Assembly (NCBI GenBank): GCA_964242625.1
Contig: CAXTAO010000003.1
Span: 62,001-126,000 of the forward strand
Source: JASLDZ01 sp964242625
GTDB taxonomy: Bacteria > Pseudomonadota > Alphaproteobacteria > Caulobacterales > Caulobacteraceae
DNA length: 64,000 bases
Direction: 5' to 3'
Shown here: positions 38,909 through 48,283 of the stretch, one piece after another
How positions within the stretch are numbered: the stretch's first letter is position 1
How the letters are laid out: the number at the start of each line of letters is the position of its first letter
Translations under genes and position numbers: made by a program
The notes under the pieces: generated by a model
The model's database searches: none
What the model was told of the DNA's origin: nothing
The model's input: only the letters and a program-made list of their open reading frames with translations

Positions 38909-41560
38909 TCACAGCGGCAGCGCGCCTCCGGCGGACGTGGCGAACTCGGTGGTCCGGACGGGGGCGCCTGTTCCGGGCTGGCCCGAACCCACGCTGACCC
39001 GGTAGCGGCCGCTCAGGACCTGGCGCACGCCGTCGCCCGTCACCGCGCTAAGGTCCCGGGGCGACAGGACGAAGCGGAGGGGTTTCACCTCGCCGGGGCG
39101 GAGCGCCACGCGCTGGAAGCCGCGCAGCGCCAAGCGCGGAGCACCGGGTGTATCCGGGAAGGAAAGATAGAGCTCGGCCACTTCCTGACCGGCTCGAGTC
39201 CCCGCGTTGCGCACGGCTGTGGTGACCGTGAGCCCGTTGCGCGCGCCGCCCTGGGCCGGCTGGACGCGAAGCGGCTCATAGGCGAAGCGCGTGTAGCTCA
39301 GCCCATAGCCGAACGGATAGACGGGCGTTCCGGTGAAGTAGCGATATGTACGCCCGCGCATGCTGTAGTCGCTGAAGGGCGGCAGATCCGCGACGTTGCG
39401 ATAAAACGTCAGCGGAAGGCGACCCGCAGGATCGACCTGACCAGTCAGCACGTCGGCGATCGCCTGACCTCCGGCTTGGCCGGGGTAGAAGGCCTCAACG
39501 AGCGCGTCGGCGTTGTCCTTCTCCCAGGAGAAGTTCAGCGGGCTGCCGTTCATGGCGACGACGACGAGCGGCTTGCCCAGCGCCTTCGCCTCCCGCAGCA
39601 GCTTCTGCTGATCCGCTGGCAGATCGAGCGTCGTCTTGTCGCCGCCGGCGAAGCCCGGCAGCTTCACGCTCGACTCCTCCGCTTCCAGATCCGACGTGAG
39701 GCCGACCACGGCGACGACGACGTCCGCGCCGGCCACGGCTTGACGCAGGGCGGCCTGCGGATCTTCGGACACACGCTTCCAGATCAGATCCGCGCCCGAG
39801 CCGCGCGCCTCGACTTCGAACGGGTACGGGCGGCCCCGCTCCAGACGCACGGTCTTCAACGTCGGCAGGACGCCGTAGTCCTGTTCGCCCGTGCTGAGGA
39901 ACGGGCGGCCCTCGAAGGTGAGCGTCACACCCGGTCCGGTGAGGCCGAGGCGGTAGGTTCCGCTCTCCGGGGGCGTGATGACGCCGCTCCAGCGCGTCTT
40001 GGCCAAGTCGGACACCTGGGGCAGCGTCAGGGAGCGGCCGCCCACGTCGGGCTCGACGCGGCTGACCGTTGGCGTGGGCTGGAAGCGCAACGTCTTGAGC
40101 GTCGCACTGCGCCCGCCCGGCGGGAACAACGCGGGGATCGCCTCGGCGGGATTGTAATAGCGCACCAGCACGCCGGCCCGGCCGTCGGGGGTCGTCAACG
40201 CCGAAGCGGGCACCCGGTCTCCGTCGGTGTAGGAAGGACTGAAGGGCGCGTAGGTCACGGTCGCGCCCGGCGCGGCCCGGCGCAGCCCTTCAAGCACCGA
40301 GACGGGCGCGGCGGACAGCGGGGAGGAGTAGTTGCCCCGCAGCACGCGGGTGGCGTCCCCCAGCGGTCCGACGACCGCGATCCGCAAGCCGCGCCGGAGC
40401 GGCAGGACGCCGTTGTTCTTCAGGAGGACGAGGCTCTCCTGAGCGGCCTTCAGCGCCTGGGCCGCGTGCTGCGCATTCCCGACGACCTCGGGAGCGACCG
40501 ACGGCCGGTCGGCGGCGCGCAAGCCGGGGAGGTCTCCGGTGCGCAAGCGGGCGGAGAACAGGCGCACGAGGCTGCGATCCACGTCCGCCTCTGTGATGAG
40601 CCCCCGCTGCAGCGCCTCGCGATAGCGCCCTTCCAGCCCGGCGGTGTCGCTGAGCGTCTCGACGTTGCATTCGTTGTCGACGCCGGCCTTCAAAGCGACG
40701 GCGACCGCCGCAGCGGGGTCGGCCGCATAGTGGTGCCCGGTCGCGATGTCCTTGACCGCGTCGCAGTCGGAGACGACGTAGCCCTTGAAGCCCCAGGCTT
40801 CGCGCAGATGTCGCGACAGCAGCATGTCGTTGGCGCAGGCGGGCGCGCCGTCGATGCTGTTGTAGGCGCACATGATCGAGCCCGCGCCTCCCTCGACGAC
40901 CGCGGCGCGGAAGGCGGGGAGGTAGGTGTCCTCCAGATCATGGGGAGAGACGTCGACGTTGGCCGAGTGCCGCGTCGACTCGGGGCCGCTGTGGACGGCG
41001 AAGTGCTTCGGCGTGGAGATCACCTGCGGCAGGTCGGCGTCAGGACCCTGCATGCCGGTGACGAACGCCACGGCCATGCGCGAGGTCAGGAAGGGATCCT
41101 CGCCGTAGGTCTCCTGGCCCCTGCCCCAACGGGGGTCGCGGAAGATGTTGATGTTGGGCGACCAGGTGTCGAGCCCGGTCCCGATCCGCCCCACGCGTCC
41201 CGTGCGGCGCGCGAGCGTATGCAGCCCGCGGTTCTCCAGGCTGACGTCGGCCGCCACCGCGTGCACGAGCTCGGTGTCGAAGCTGGCGGCCAGGCCGATC
41301 GGTTCGGGGAAGTTCGTGGTGGGCAGCGCCCCGATCGCTCCGTGCAGCGACTCCGTCCACCAGTTGTAGGCGGGGATCTGCAGGCGCGGGATCGCCGGCG
41401 CCACGTTGAGCAGCTGGGGCAGCTTCTCGTCCAGCGTCAGGCGCGCCACGAGGGCGGTCGCCAGCCGGTCCGCGTCCGGCCGTTCGGACGATGCGAGGGC
41501 CTCCGGGGCGCCCACCGCGAGCGAGAGAACCGCCGCGGCAAAGGTCAACGGGACGCGCAT
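38909..41560 (-). CDS. GH3 glycosidase, beta-xylosidase-like, with PA14 insert
   Basis: 883 residues. A signal peptide spans about 1-23 (GAPEALA). The GH3 N-terminal barrel has IPAYNWWTESLHGAIG, IFRDPRWGRGQETYGEDP, KHFAVHSGPE and nucleophile Asp265 in YVVSDCDAV. The second domain begins ESLVLLKNNGVLPL. A PA14-type insert lies around 420-560 (AGVLVRYYNP...). A fibronectin-like C-terminal domain closes the protein. The SDCDA motif and YNWWTESLHG are characteristic of GH3 xylosidases, though beta-glucosidase activity is possible. Its ATG shares one base with the GH9 stop. It probably acts in the periplasm on imported oligosaccharides. Confidence 0.9.
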   Translation of the reverse strand: MRVPLTFAAAVLSLAVGAPEALASSERPDADRLATALVARLTLDEKLPQLLNVAPAIPRLQIPAYNWWTESLHGAIGALPTTNFPEPIGLAASFDTELVHAVAADVSLENRGLHTLARRTGRVGRIGTGLDTWSPNINIFRDPRWGRGQETYGEDPFLTSRMAVAFVTGMQGPDADLPQVISTPKHFAVHSGPESTRHSANVDVSPHDLEDTYLPAFRAAVVEGGAGSIMCAYNSIDGAPACANDMLLSRHLREAWGFKGYVVSDCDAVKDIATGHHYAADPAAAVAVALKAGVDNECNVETLSDTAGLEGRYREALQRGLITEADVDRSLVRLFSARLRTGDLPGLRAADRPSVAPEVVGNAQHAAQALKAAQESLVLLKNNGVLPLRRGLRIAVVGPLGDATRVLRGNYSSPLSAAPVSVLEGLRRAAPGATVTYAPFSPSYTDGDRVPASALTTPDGRAGVLVRYYNPAEAIPALFPPGGRSATLKTLRFQPTPTVSRVEPDVGGRSLTLPQVSDLAKTRWSGVITPPESGTYRLGLTGPGVTLTFEGRPFLSTGEQDYGVLPTLKTVRLERGRPYPFEVEARGSGADLIWKRVSEDPQAALRQAVAGADVVVAVVGLTSDLEAEESSVKLPGFAGGDKTTLDLPADQQKLLREAKALGKPLVVVAMNGSPLNFSWEKDNADALVEAFYPGQAGGQAIADVLTGQVDPAGRLPLTFYRNVADLPPFSDYSMRGRTYRYFTGTPVYPFGYGLSYTRFAYEPLRVQPAQGGARNGLTVTTAVRNAGTRAGQEVAELYLSFPDTPGAPRLALRGFQRVALRPGEVKPLRFVLSPRDLSAVTGDGVRQVLSGRYRVSVGSGQPGTGAPVRTTEFATSAGGALPL

Positions 41561-44046
41561 CACTTGCTCCCGTCGGCGGCGGCGATCGCCGCCTTGGCGG
41601 CCAGGATGTAGGCCGACGTCGTGCTGACCGTGTACTCGTTCTCGAACCACAGGAACGGCCAGTCGGTGCCGACCTCCGGGAAGTCGGGCTTGATCAGGAT
41701 GACTCCGGGCGTGAGCCCGCCGGGGATGAAGGTGTAGTCCGCCCGGTTGTGGCCATAGGCCACGAGCTTGGACTGCGTCCCCACCGTCGAGACCAGCGAC
41801 AGGTTGTTGTAGGGGTGACGCCCCAAGAGGTAGTCCAGCGCGCGCAGGGTATAGTCGACGCCGATCACCTGCGGGAAGGCCGTGTGCAGCATGTACATGG
41901 TCGAGCCGAACTGGGCGACGTGGCTCGATCCCGCCCACGAGCCCTCGTCGATCGGCACGCCGAACGGGTTGGCGGCCATCTGCGCGTCGATGCGCACCTT
42001 GGCGGCGCGGGTCATCGCCTCCAGCTGCGAGCGGAAATCGGCGTCCATGTAGGGCAGGGCGCGCACGGCGGGGGCGGCGGTGCGATCGAAGCCCTTCTCG
42101 ATGAAGGGGAGGAGCTCTTTCATCCGGGCCCGGTAGATCGGGTCGCCGCCGGTGGCGATCAGGAGCTCGGCGGTGGCCGACACGTCGACCATCTCGTTGT
42201 GGCCGGGACGGAGGCCCGCGTCGTCGCGGCCGATCTTGTAGACGTTCATGCGCGTGCGCTGGTTGGCCCAGATGCGCTTGGCCGCCTCCAGCGCCTCGCG
42301 CGACAGGGCGGGGTCGGAGGCCTTCAGCGCACGGCTGGCGCTGGCGAGGCCGCTCACCACCTCGAGGTCGGTCGAGGGCTGGTCGGTGGTGAACGCCCAG
42401 CGGTCGTCGGGCACGCCCGAGCGGTCGCCCCGCACCTCGTGGGGCCCGAGGGTCGGGTCGTAGAGCCGGCCATCGGTCTGCGAGCCCGCGTCGCCCAGGT
42501 GAGTGTACTGGCGCAGGGTGGGATCGACGATGCCGTCGATGGCGTGGCCGAACACCTTGTACTGCGCCATGAGCTGCAGCACGCCGTGGCGGATCTGCTG
42601 CAGCGCGTCCTCCTGGCCGTCGGGCTTGCGGATCTCCACCTGACGCGCGGCTTCATCCACCGTCGTCTCGTCCCAGTCCGTGCCGAACAGCTCGCGCGTC
42701 CAGACGAGGTTTCTCACCACCTGGGCGTTGTCGGGCGTTTGGATGTCGTAGTCGCCGGCGTCCTGCCAGCCGCCGACGTTCAGCCCGGGGATGTGCTCGC
42801 CCGCCTTGAACGGCGAGTCGAGCTCGGGTCCGGTCTTGTAGGCGTCGAAGTGAATGAGGTTCGCCGGCGCCTGGCGCGCGTCGTCCAGGTGCGAGGGCGA
42901 CTGCCAGACGCGGTACTCTTCCCGCACCCCCACGTGGTCCATCTGCTCGGCCAGGAAGGTGTCGAGCGACGGTTGCCAGATGCGGCCGTAGGCGTCGGGC
43001 GCGATGCGGAACGGATTGGTGGTGCGACCGGCGTAGCGGATCGCGTACACGCCCGGCGTACGCACCTGGCTGAAGTCGAAGTGCGCGTATCGATAGCGCT
43101 CCCAATTTCCCCAAAGCTTCAGCGGGCCCGTGTACACGGAGCGCTCTCCTTGGCTGTCGAGGCGCACCAACTCCGCGGTGGTCGGGCCTTGAAAGTTGCG
43201 ATCGAGCTCCACGACGGCGATCTTGCTGCGGCCCGGCGTGTAGCCCGCCTGATTGAAGGAGATGGAGGGCGCGCGCACCCAGTCCGCGATCCGGTTCGGC
43301 CGCACGTGCCAGACGACCGCGTCCTTCTGCGCGCCCGCGCGGATCAGGGACCGAACGACGAACCAGCCGTTCTGGGCGCGGTTGCGCGCGTCGTAGAGGG
43401 CCAGCGGGGCGCCTTCCGAGCGGATGGTGATCCGCGTCAACGGATTCTCGGGCGACAGGGTGATCGACGATCCGCCCGAGGCGAGCGGCTCCGGATCGCC
43501 GGAGCCGTCCTTCGCCATGGGGCCGCCCGGGTTGCGGGGGAAAAGGCCCGGCGCGCTGTCGAGAAGATAGCTCTTGCCGAAGTATGCCGTCGGCAGGAAG
43601 TCGAGGTTGAAGCCCGCCTTGCCCGCGAGCGAGGCGGGGAGGGGCTGGTCGAGATCTACGGAGACACGGAACCCGTCGTCCTCGGCCGTCACCTTCACGC
43701 GATACGAGAGGTTCTGCTCCTTGTACGCGGAGTGAACGACGACCTGGTTCGGCTCGGCCCCGAGGACCCGGTCGACGAACAACGGCACGGGCGCCCACTG
43801 TTCCGGCGTGGGGCTCAGCCGCACGGCGCCGTCGGTGGCGACCCGGGCTCCGTGCATGACGAGCTGGATGCCTGCGTTCTTCTCGTCGAAGAAGATCGGG
43901 CTGAACTGGTTCTGGTCGATGATCACGCTCAGCCCGCGTCCCTCGAGGGTCTGCGCCGGGCTGAGCTTCAGCGGTTCGGCCCGGGCGACGGTCGCCAAGC
44001 CCGCCATGCAGGCGGTGGCCAGCAGTTTACGAAGCGTCTTCGTCAT
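41560..44046 (-). CDS. GH9 glycosidase with an extra N-terminal beta domain
   Basis: 828 residues. A signal peptide spans about 1-23. Residues about 25-255 are a beta-rich domain I do not recognise. Residues about 260-350 are the Ig-like CelD_N module (ISFNQAGYTPGRSKIAVVEL). The GH9 (alpha/alpha)6 domain follows, with the DAGD motif in GGWQDAGDYDI (about 425-435) and a C-terminal FENEYTVSTTSAY holding the likely acid Glu. GH9 enzymes are mostly endo- or exo-beta-1,4-glucanases, some acting on xyloglucan or glucosaminides. Its presence in a xylose operon suggests xyloglucan or mixed plant-wall material. ATG 44046 follows AGGA; a TTG lies one codon before. Confidence 0.85.
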   Translation of the reverse strand: MTKTLRKLLATACMAGLATVARAEPLKLSPAQTLEGRGLSVIIDQNQFSPIFFDEKNAGIQLVMHGARVATDGAVRLSPTPEQWAPVPLFVDRVLGAEPNQVVVHSAYKEQNLSYRVKVTAEDDGFRVSVDLDQPLPASLAGKAGFNLDFLPTAYFGKSYLLDSAPGLFPRNPGGPMAKDGSGDPEPLASGGSSITLSPENPLTRITIRSEGAPLALYDARNRAQNGWFVVRSLIRAGAQKDAVVWHVRPNRIADWVRAPSISFNQAGYTPGRSKIAVVELDRNFQGPTTAELVRLDSQGERSVYTGPLKLWGNWERYRYAHFDFSQVRTPGVYAIRYAGRTTNPFRIAPDAYGRIWQPSLDTFLAEQMDHVGVREEYRVWQSPSHLDDARQAPANLIHFDAYKTGPELDSPFKAGEHIPGLNVGGWQDAGDYDIQTPDNAQVVRNLVWTRELFGTDWDETTVDEAARQVEIRKPDGQEDALQQIRHGVLQLMAQYKVFGHAIDGIVDPTLRQYTHLGDAGSQTDGRLYDPTLGPHEVRGDRSGVPDDRWAFTTDQPSTDLEVVSGLASASRALKASDPALSREALEAAKRIWANQRTRMNVYKIGRDDAGLRPGHNEMVDVSATAELLIATGGDPIYRARMKELLPFIEKGFDRTAAPAVRALPYMDADFRSQLEAMTRAAKVRIDAQMAANPFGVPIDEGSWAGSSHVAQFGSTMYMLHTAFPQVIGVDYTLRALDYLLGRHPYNNLSLVSTVGTQSKLVAYGHNRADYTFIPGGLTPGVILIKPDFPEVGTDWPFLWFENEYTVSTTSAYILAAKAAIAAADGSK

Positions 44047-44201
44047 CAACCCGTTTCCTCACGTCTCGCGCCGTTGCCGACGTCTCCAAGACTTCATAGC
44101 CGCAGCTTGGCGACGAGCGGAAGCGGAGATCGCGGAGTCCGTATGCGCTCCGGCCCTCGCGAACGTCCGCCGTGGACCGCCCCGCCCATGCCCGCGCACA
44201 C

Positions 44202-45137
44202 TCATAGCCGGGCTCGACAGATGTTCTGGAGCCAGGACACGTCCGGAGCGGCGGGCGTCTTGTCTCCACGCGCATTCAGCTGAGCTTCCAGGGTCTCCGG
44301 CCGATAGGCCGCGTCCAAGTGCTCATCTTCCGAGTAGAACGGATCCGCCTCGGCCGTCTCGAGGGAGACAAGCTGCACGCCTTGCTCGCGGTAGAGCTGA
44401 AGGAGACGAGGCAGCATCCGCGCGCTGAAGCCGCCAAGATGCATAAGGAGGACGTACGGTATGTCGCGGCCGTATAGCGCGGTCGACATGGCGTGCGCGC
44501 GGCTCAGTTCGGTCCTTGCGCCGATGATCCACGCCTGCTCCATGCGGCCAACGGCGGGGTCGTCGTGCGCCGCCGCGCAGCGCGCATAGGCGTCGTTGTA
44601 GGCGAAGTCGCTGAAGCTCATCGTGACCTGCGCCACGCGATAGCCACGCGCGGCCAGAAAGGCGCGCGCCGCATCCCGCTTGGCGGGCGTGTCGCCTTCT
44701 GCGAGGTAGGGATAGCGCAGCCACCGCCAGCCTCCGTTCGGCATGAGCTGCGTCAGGAGCGGCTCGTCCTTCTCCACGTCCGCCTCCCACGATGCGAGGT
44801 CGGCCGTGTCGAGGTTCATGTGCGACCAGGTGTGGTTGCCGAGCGGCCATGCCGCGGCGCGCCACGCCGCGAGGGCCGCCGCCGAGCCCGGCTCCTGCAC
44901 GGTCCCCAGCCCGTTGACGAAGCCGTAGGTCGGGGGCGCGCCCGAGTCACGAAGCGCGGCGATGATGCGCTGGGCGATCGCCAGCCGCGTCTCGCCCGGG
45001 GGAAGGCTGGCGTGGACCGGCAGGTCGTCGAAGGTGATCGCCACCTTGAGGCCGCTTGCCCCGGCGCCGCTCCCGGTCGCCACAGCGAGGCAGGCGCTGA
45101 TCAGCGCGATCCCGCTTCTCCGGAGCCGCGGCGTCAA
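44202..45137 (-). CDS. Exported polysaccharide deacetylase (NodB-type)
   Basis: 311 residues from TTG 45137, which overlaps the carboxylesterase stop as TTGA and follows GAGG by about 7 bases. A signal peptide ends near GSGAGASG. NodB motifs are VAITFDDLP (the Asp pair) and LGNHTWSHMNL (the metal-binding His pair), with a later YVLLMHLGGF. It removes acetyl groups from a polysaccharide; in this setting acetylated xylan is a likely substrate, although peptidoglycan or chitin-type substrates cannot be excluded. The 155-base gap to the GH9 gene holds no visible signal. Confidence 0.85.
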   Translation of the reverse strand: MTPRLRRSGIALISACLAVATGSGAGASGLKVAITFDDLPVHASLPPGETRLAIAQRIIAALRDSGAPPTYGFVNGLGTVQEPGSAAALAAWRAAAWPLGNHTWSHMNLDTADLASWEADVEKDEPLLTQLMPNGGWRWLRYPYLAEGDTPAKRDAARAFLAARGYRVAQVTMSFSDFAYNDAYARCAAAHDDPAVGRMEQAWIIGARTELSRAHAMSTALYGRDIPYVLLMHLGGFSARMLPRLLQLYREQGVQLVSLETAEADPFYSEDEHLDAAYRPETLEAQLNARGDKTPAAPDVSWLQNICRARL

Positions 45138-46861
45138 GGACGGCCTCCTCCGTTCGACGCGCCATCTTTGAGCGACGGTCGAACGGGTCGCGCGGGCGGG
45201 TCGAGTTCGTTCCAGATCCTCCGCTCGGCGCCGTGGCGGTCGGCGACGAGGCTGCACTCGGCGTCCAGGACGAGGGTGGCGCGATCGTCCGCGGCGTAGG
45301 GCCGCCAATCGGGTTGCCCGGGCGCCGTGGGGCGGCCGGTCCGGGCGAAGTTCGCCCAGTAGGCGCTCATGTTGCGGGCGGCGGCGAAGCGGTCCTCCCG
45401 ATCGCCCGCGAGCGTCGTGGGATCGGATACCGTGTTGAAGACGAGCGGAATGTCGATCGCGTGCATGGCGCCGAGTTCTCCACGCACGCCGGGGGCCGTG
45501 CGATTGGAGCGGTAGGCGAGATTGTAGTAGAACACCGGGGCGGCGCCTTGGGCCGACTTCCGCTCGGCGATCAGCGCCGAACCTTCTCCCATGATCTCGG
45601 CGCTCCGGGCGGCGAGGAAGATGTCGGAGGGGGTGGCTGCAGGCCGGTCCTCCCGATAGGCGGCGAGAAGGCGGTCGACGTGGGCTGCTCCGACATCCTG
45701 GGCGAGCCTCCGCCGCAGGCCCGCCTCATCGAGCGTGAAGGCCTCGGCGTCGTGGTCCTGCCAGGCGAAGAAGGCCGCCTCGCGATCCGCCCAACCCACG
45801 ATCAGCGGCTTGTCGCGCGCGCTCTCCGGCGCGGAGGGGTCGAAGGGGTGCCGCGGCAAGAGGTCGGGCTGGAGGATCGGGCCCCAGCCGCCCGGACCGA
45901 ACTCGGCGATGCCGCGCCATCCCCCCGGTGGGCGGCCGGCGGTGCGCGCCGCCATTCGCTGCTGGACGGCGAGAAGGTCACGCCCCGGAACCTCGAGCAG
46001 CCGTCGCCAGTCCGCGGCCGACAAGCCCATCTCGCCCAGCGCCATTCGCGTGGTCTCGGCGGCGGTCTCCGGCGAGCCGATCCTCACGGCGGGCCCGCTT
46101 TGTATGGCCGCCTTGGTGAACTGGGGGGCGAGGCCGGGCATGGCGTAGAGGCAGGACGTCTTCGCGCCCCCGCCCGACTCGCCGAACAGCATGATGTTCT
46201 CCGGGTCTCCCCCGAAGGCCGAGATGTTGCGTCGCGTCCAGGCCAGACCGAGGGCGATGTCCGTCAGCCCCTGGTTGCCCGAGCCCGCATAGGCCTCGCC
46301 GCCGAACTCGCCGAGGTGGAGGTAGCCCAGGAGCCCCAGCCGGTGGTTGGTCGCCACGACTACGACGTCGTGCTCGCGCGCGAGCGCGGACCCGTCCTGG
46401 GCGGTGCTGCCAGCGGAGCCCGTGGTGAAGCCGCCGCCGTGCGAGTAGAACATCACCGGCCGGCGCCCGGGGCCGGCCGGCGCCCAGACGTTCAGGAACA
46501 GGCAGTCCTCGCCGGGCGCAGGCTCGTCGCGCCCGTAGACGGTCGAGGCATCCTGCAGCGACGGCGTGCCGAGCCGACGGGCGTCGCGCACGCCACTCCA
46601 AGACGGCGCTGCCCTCGCCGGCAGGAAGCGGTTCGGGCCCGACGGGTCGGCCCCGTAGCGGACGCCGCGGAAGACCATGAGGTCGCCGACGCGATCGCCC
46701 CTGAGCCGACCCGAGTCGGTCTCGATCACGACCGCGTCCGTCACCGTCTGGGCCCGCAGGACGGATGGGGCCGCCAAGCTCGCCCCGGCGCCGAGCAGCA
46801 GGGTGCGACGCGGGAAGTTCGGCGTCGCCGGATCGACCGAGCAGGCTTTCCGCATCGTCAC
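45134..46861 (-). CDS. Type-B carboxylesterase with Tat signal
   Basis: 575 residues. The Tat-type signal FPRRTLLLGAGASLAAPSVLRAQ ends near residue 38. The type-B carboxylesterase body has GEDCLFLNVWAP, YSHGGGF (oxyanion), nucleophile Ser in LFGESGGGAKT, and catalytic His in GAMHAIDIPLVF. Such exported enzymes in plant-polysaccharide loci are often feruloyl- or glucuronoyl-type esterases, but the acyl group cannot be read from sequence. GTG 46861 follows GGGAG by 7 bases; ATG 46855 is possible. It is coupled to the deacetylase downstream. Confidence 0.88.
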   Translation of the reverse strand: MTMRKACSVDPATPNFPRRTLLLGAGASLAAPSVLRAQTVTDAVVIETDSGRLRGDRVGDLMVFRGVRYGADPSGPNRFLPARAAPSWSGVRDARRLGTPSLQDASTVYGRDEPAPGEDCLFLNVWAPAGPGRRPVMFYSHGGGFTTGSAGSTAQDGSALAREHDVVVVATNHRLGLLGYLHLGEFGGEAYAGSGNQGLTDIALGLAWTRRNISAFGGDPENIMLFGESGGGAKTSCLYAMPGLAPQFTKAAIQSGPAVRIGSPETAAETTRMALGEMGLSAADWRRLLEVPGRDLLAVQQRMAARTAGRPPGGWRGIAEFGPGGWGPILQPDLLPRHPFDPSAPESARDKPLIVGWADREAAFFAWQDHDAEAFTLDEAGLRRRLAQDVGAAHVDRLLAAYREDRPAATPSDIFLAARSAEIMGEGSALIAERKSAQGAAPVFYYNLAYRSNRTAPGVRGELGAMHAIDIPLVFNTVSDPTTLAGDREDRFAAARNMSAYWANFARTGRPTAPGQPDWRPYAADDRATLVLDAECSLVADRHGAERRIWNELDPPARPVRPSLKDGASNGGGRP

Positions 46862-46949
46862 GCGTCCACTCCCGTTGCGCGCGGGCGGGCACGGCCGCGC
46901 ACGCCGGCCGACGACGCGCGCGTGCGCATCGCCGGCCCTTTCCCCGTTG

Positions 46950-48269
46950 TCAGCAGTAACGGTTGACGAGGTTCTCGAGCCGCTCCTGGCGCCCGGAGCG
47001 GGGCTGCGGGGCCAGGCCGCGCTGCACGGCCAGGTCCGCCACCGACGCCAGCGAACTGGACTGTTCGAGCACGGCGGTGCCGACCTCGCCTCGCCAGCCC
47101 GCGTACCGCTCGTCCCGGAACGCGTCGAGCCGTCCGTCTTCGATGATGGCGGCGGCGGCCAGGAGCGAGCGGGCGATGACGTCGATCCCGCCCACGTGCG
47201 CGTGGAGGAGATCCGCCGCGTCCACGCTCTGCCGGCGCACCTTGGCGTCGAAGTTGAAGCCGCCGTCGGTGAAGCCGCCCGCGCGCAGGATCTCCAGAAC
47301 GGCCAGCGTCATCTCCGGGACGGAGTTGGGGAATTGATCGGTATCCCAGCCGTTCTGCGGATCGCCGCGGTTGGCGTCGATCGACCCGAAGATGCCGAGC
47401 GCGGCGCCGGTCGCGATCTCGTGCTCGAAGGTGTGCAGGGCCAGGGTGGCGTGGTTGGCCTCGATGTTGACGCCGACCTCGCCTTCGAGGCCGTACCGCT
47501 TGAGGAAGCCGTACACCGTCGCGACGTCGTAGTCGTACTGGTGCTTGGTGGGCTCCGCGGGCTTGGGTTCGATCCAGATCGAGCCCTTGAAGCCGATCTT
47601 GTGCTTGTGCTCGACCACGAGGGACAGGAAGCGGCCGAGCTGATCCAGCTCGCGCTTCAGGTCGGTGTTCAGCAGAGTCTCATAGCCCTCGCGGCCACCC
47701 CACAGCACATAGCCCGCGCCGCCCAGCCGGTGGGTGGCCTCCAGCGCGTCGCGCACCTGCATGGCGCCGAAGGCGAAGACCTCGGGGTCCGGATTGGTGG
47801 CGGCGCCGGCGGCGTAACGGGGATGGCTGAACAGGTTGGCCGTTCCCCAAAGCAGCCGCCGGCCGTTCGTGGACGACAGGCGCTCCAGGTCGTCCACCGC
47901 TTCGGCGAAGCCGCTGCGGTGCTCGGCCACGGTTTCCGTCGGGGGCATCACGTCGGTGTCGTGGAAGGTGTAGAACGGCACGTCGAGCTTGCCGATCAGG
48001 TCGAACAGCGCGGCCCGTTTGGCGGCGGCGGACGCTGCATCGGCCGCGCGCAGCCACGGGCGGTCGAAGGTGCCCGCCCCGAAGACGTCGGCCCCGTTCC
48101 ACCCGAACCCGTGCCAGGCGCACACCGCGAAGCGCAGGTGCTCCTCCATGGTGCGGCCCATGACCACCCGCGACTTGTCGTAGTAGCGGTAAGCCAGGTC
48201 GTCGCCGGCGCCCTCACCCTGGAAGGTCACTGTCGGGAGGTCTGAAAAATAGCTGGCGGCGTCGGTCAT
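46950..48269 (-). CDS. xylA: Xylose isomerase
   Basis: 439 residues, standard for class II enzymes. Characteristic stretches are DKSRVVMGRTMEEHLRFAVCAWHGF, FYTFHDTDVMPP, LWGGREGYETLLNTD, IEPKPAEPTKHQYDYD (metal-binding Glu), NIEANHATLALHTFEHE and GSIDANRGDPQNGWDTDQFP. It converts D-xylose to D-xylulose in the cytoplasm. ATG 48269 is preceded in frame by TTG; no strong ribosome binding site is present, but the gene begins 14 bases after the xylB stop and is probably coupled to it. Confidence 0.97.
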   Translation of the reverse strand: MTDAASYFSDLPTVTFQGEGAGDDLAYRYYDKSRVVMGRTMEEHLRFAVCAWHGFGWNGADVFGAGTFDRPWLRAADAASAAAKRAALFDLIGKLDVPFYTFHDTDVMPPTETVAEHRSGFAEAVDDLERLSSTNGRRLLWGTANLFSHPRYAAGAATNPDPEVFAFGAMQVRDALEATHRLGGAGYVLWGGREGYETLLNTDLKRELDQLGRFLSLVVEHKHKIGFKGSIWIEPKPAEPTKHQYDYDVATVYGFLKRYGLEGEVGVNIEANHATLALHTFEHEIATGAALGIFGSIDANRGDPQNGWDTDQFPNSVPEMTLAVLEILRAGGFTDGGFNFDAKVRRQSVDAADLLHAHVGGIDVIARSLLAAAAIIEDGRLDAFRDERYAGWRGEVGTAVLEQSSSLASVADLAVQRGLAPQPRSGRQERLENLVNRYC

Positions 48270-48283
48270 CAACGGGTGTCCGT

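Noticed and set aside
38660..44283. Rightward open frames of over 900 codons antisense to GH3 and GH9
   Set aside because: The sense frames carry catalytic motifs and signal peptides; the antisense products are low-complexity.
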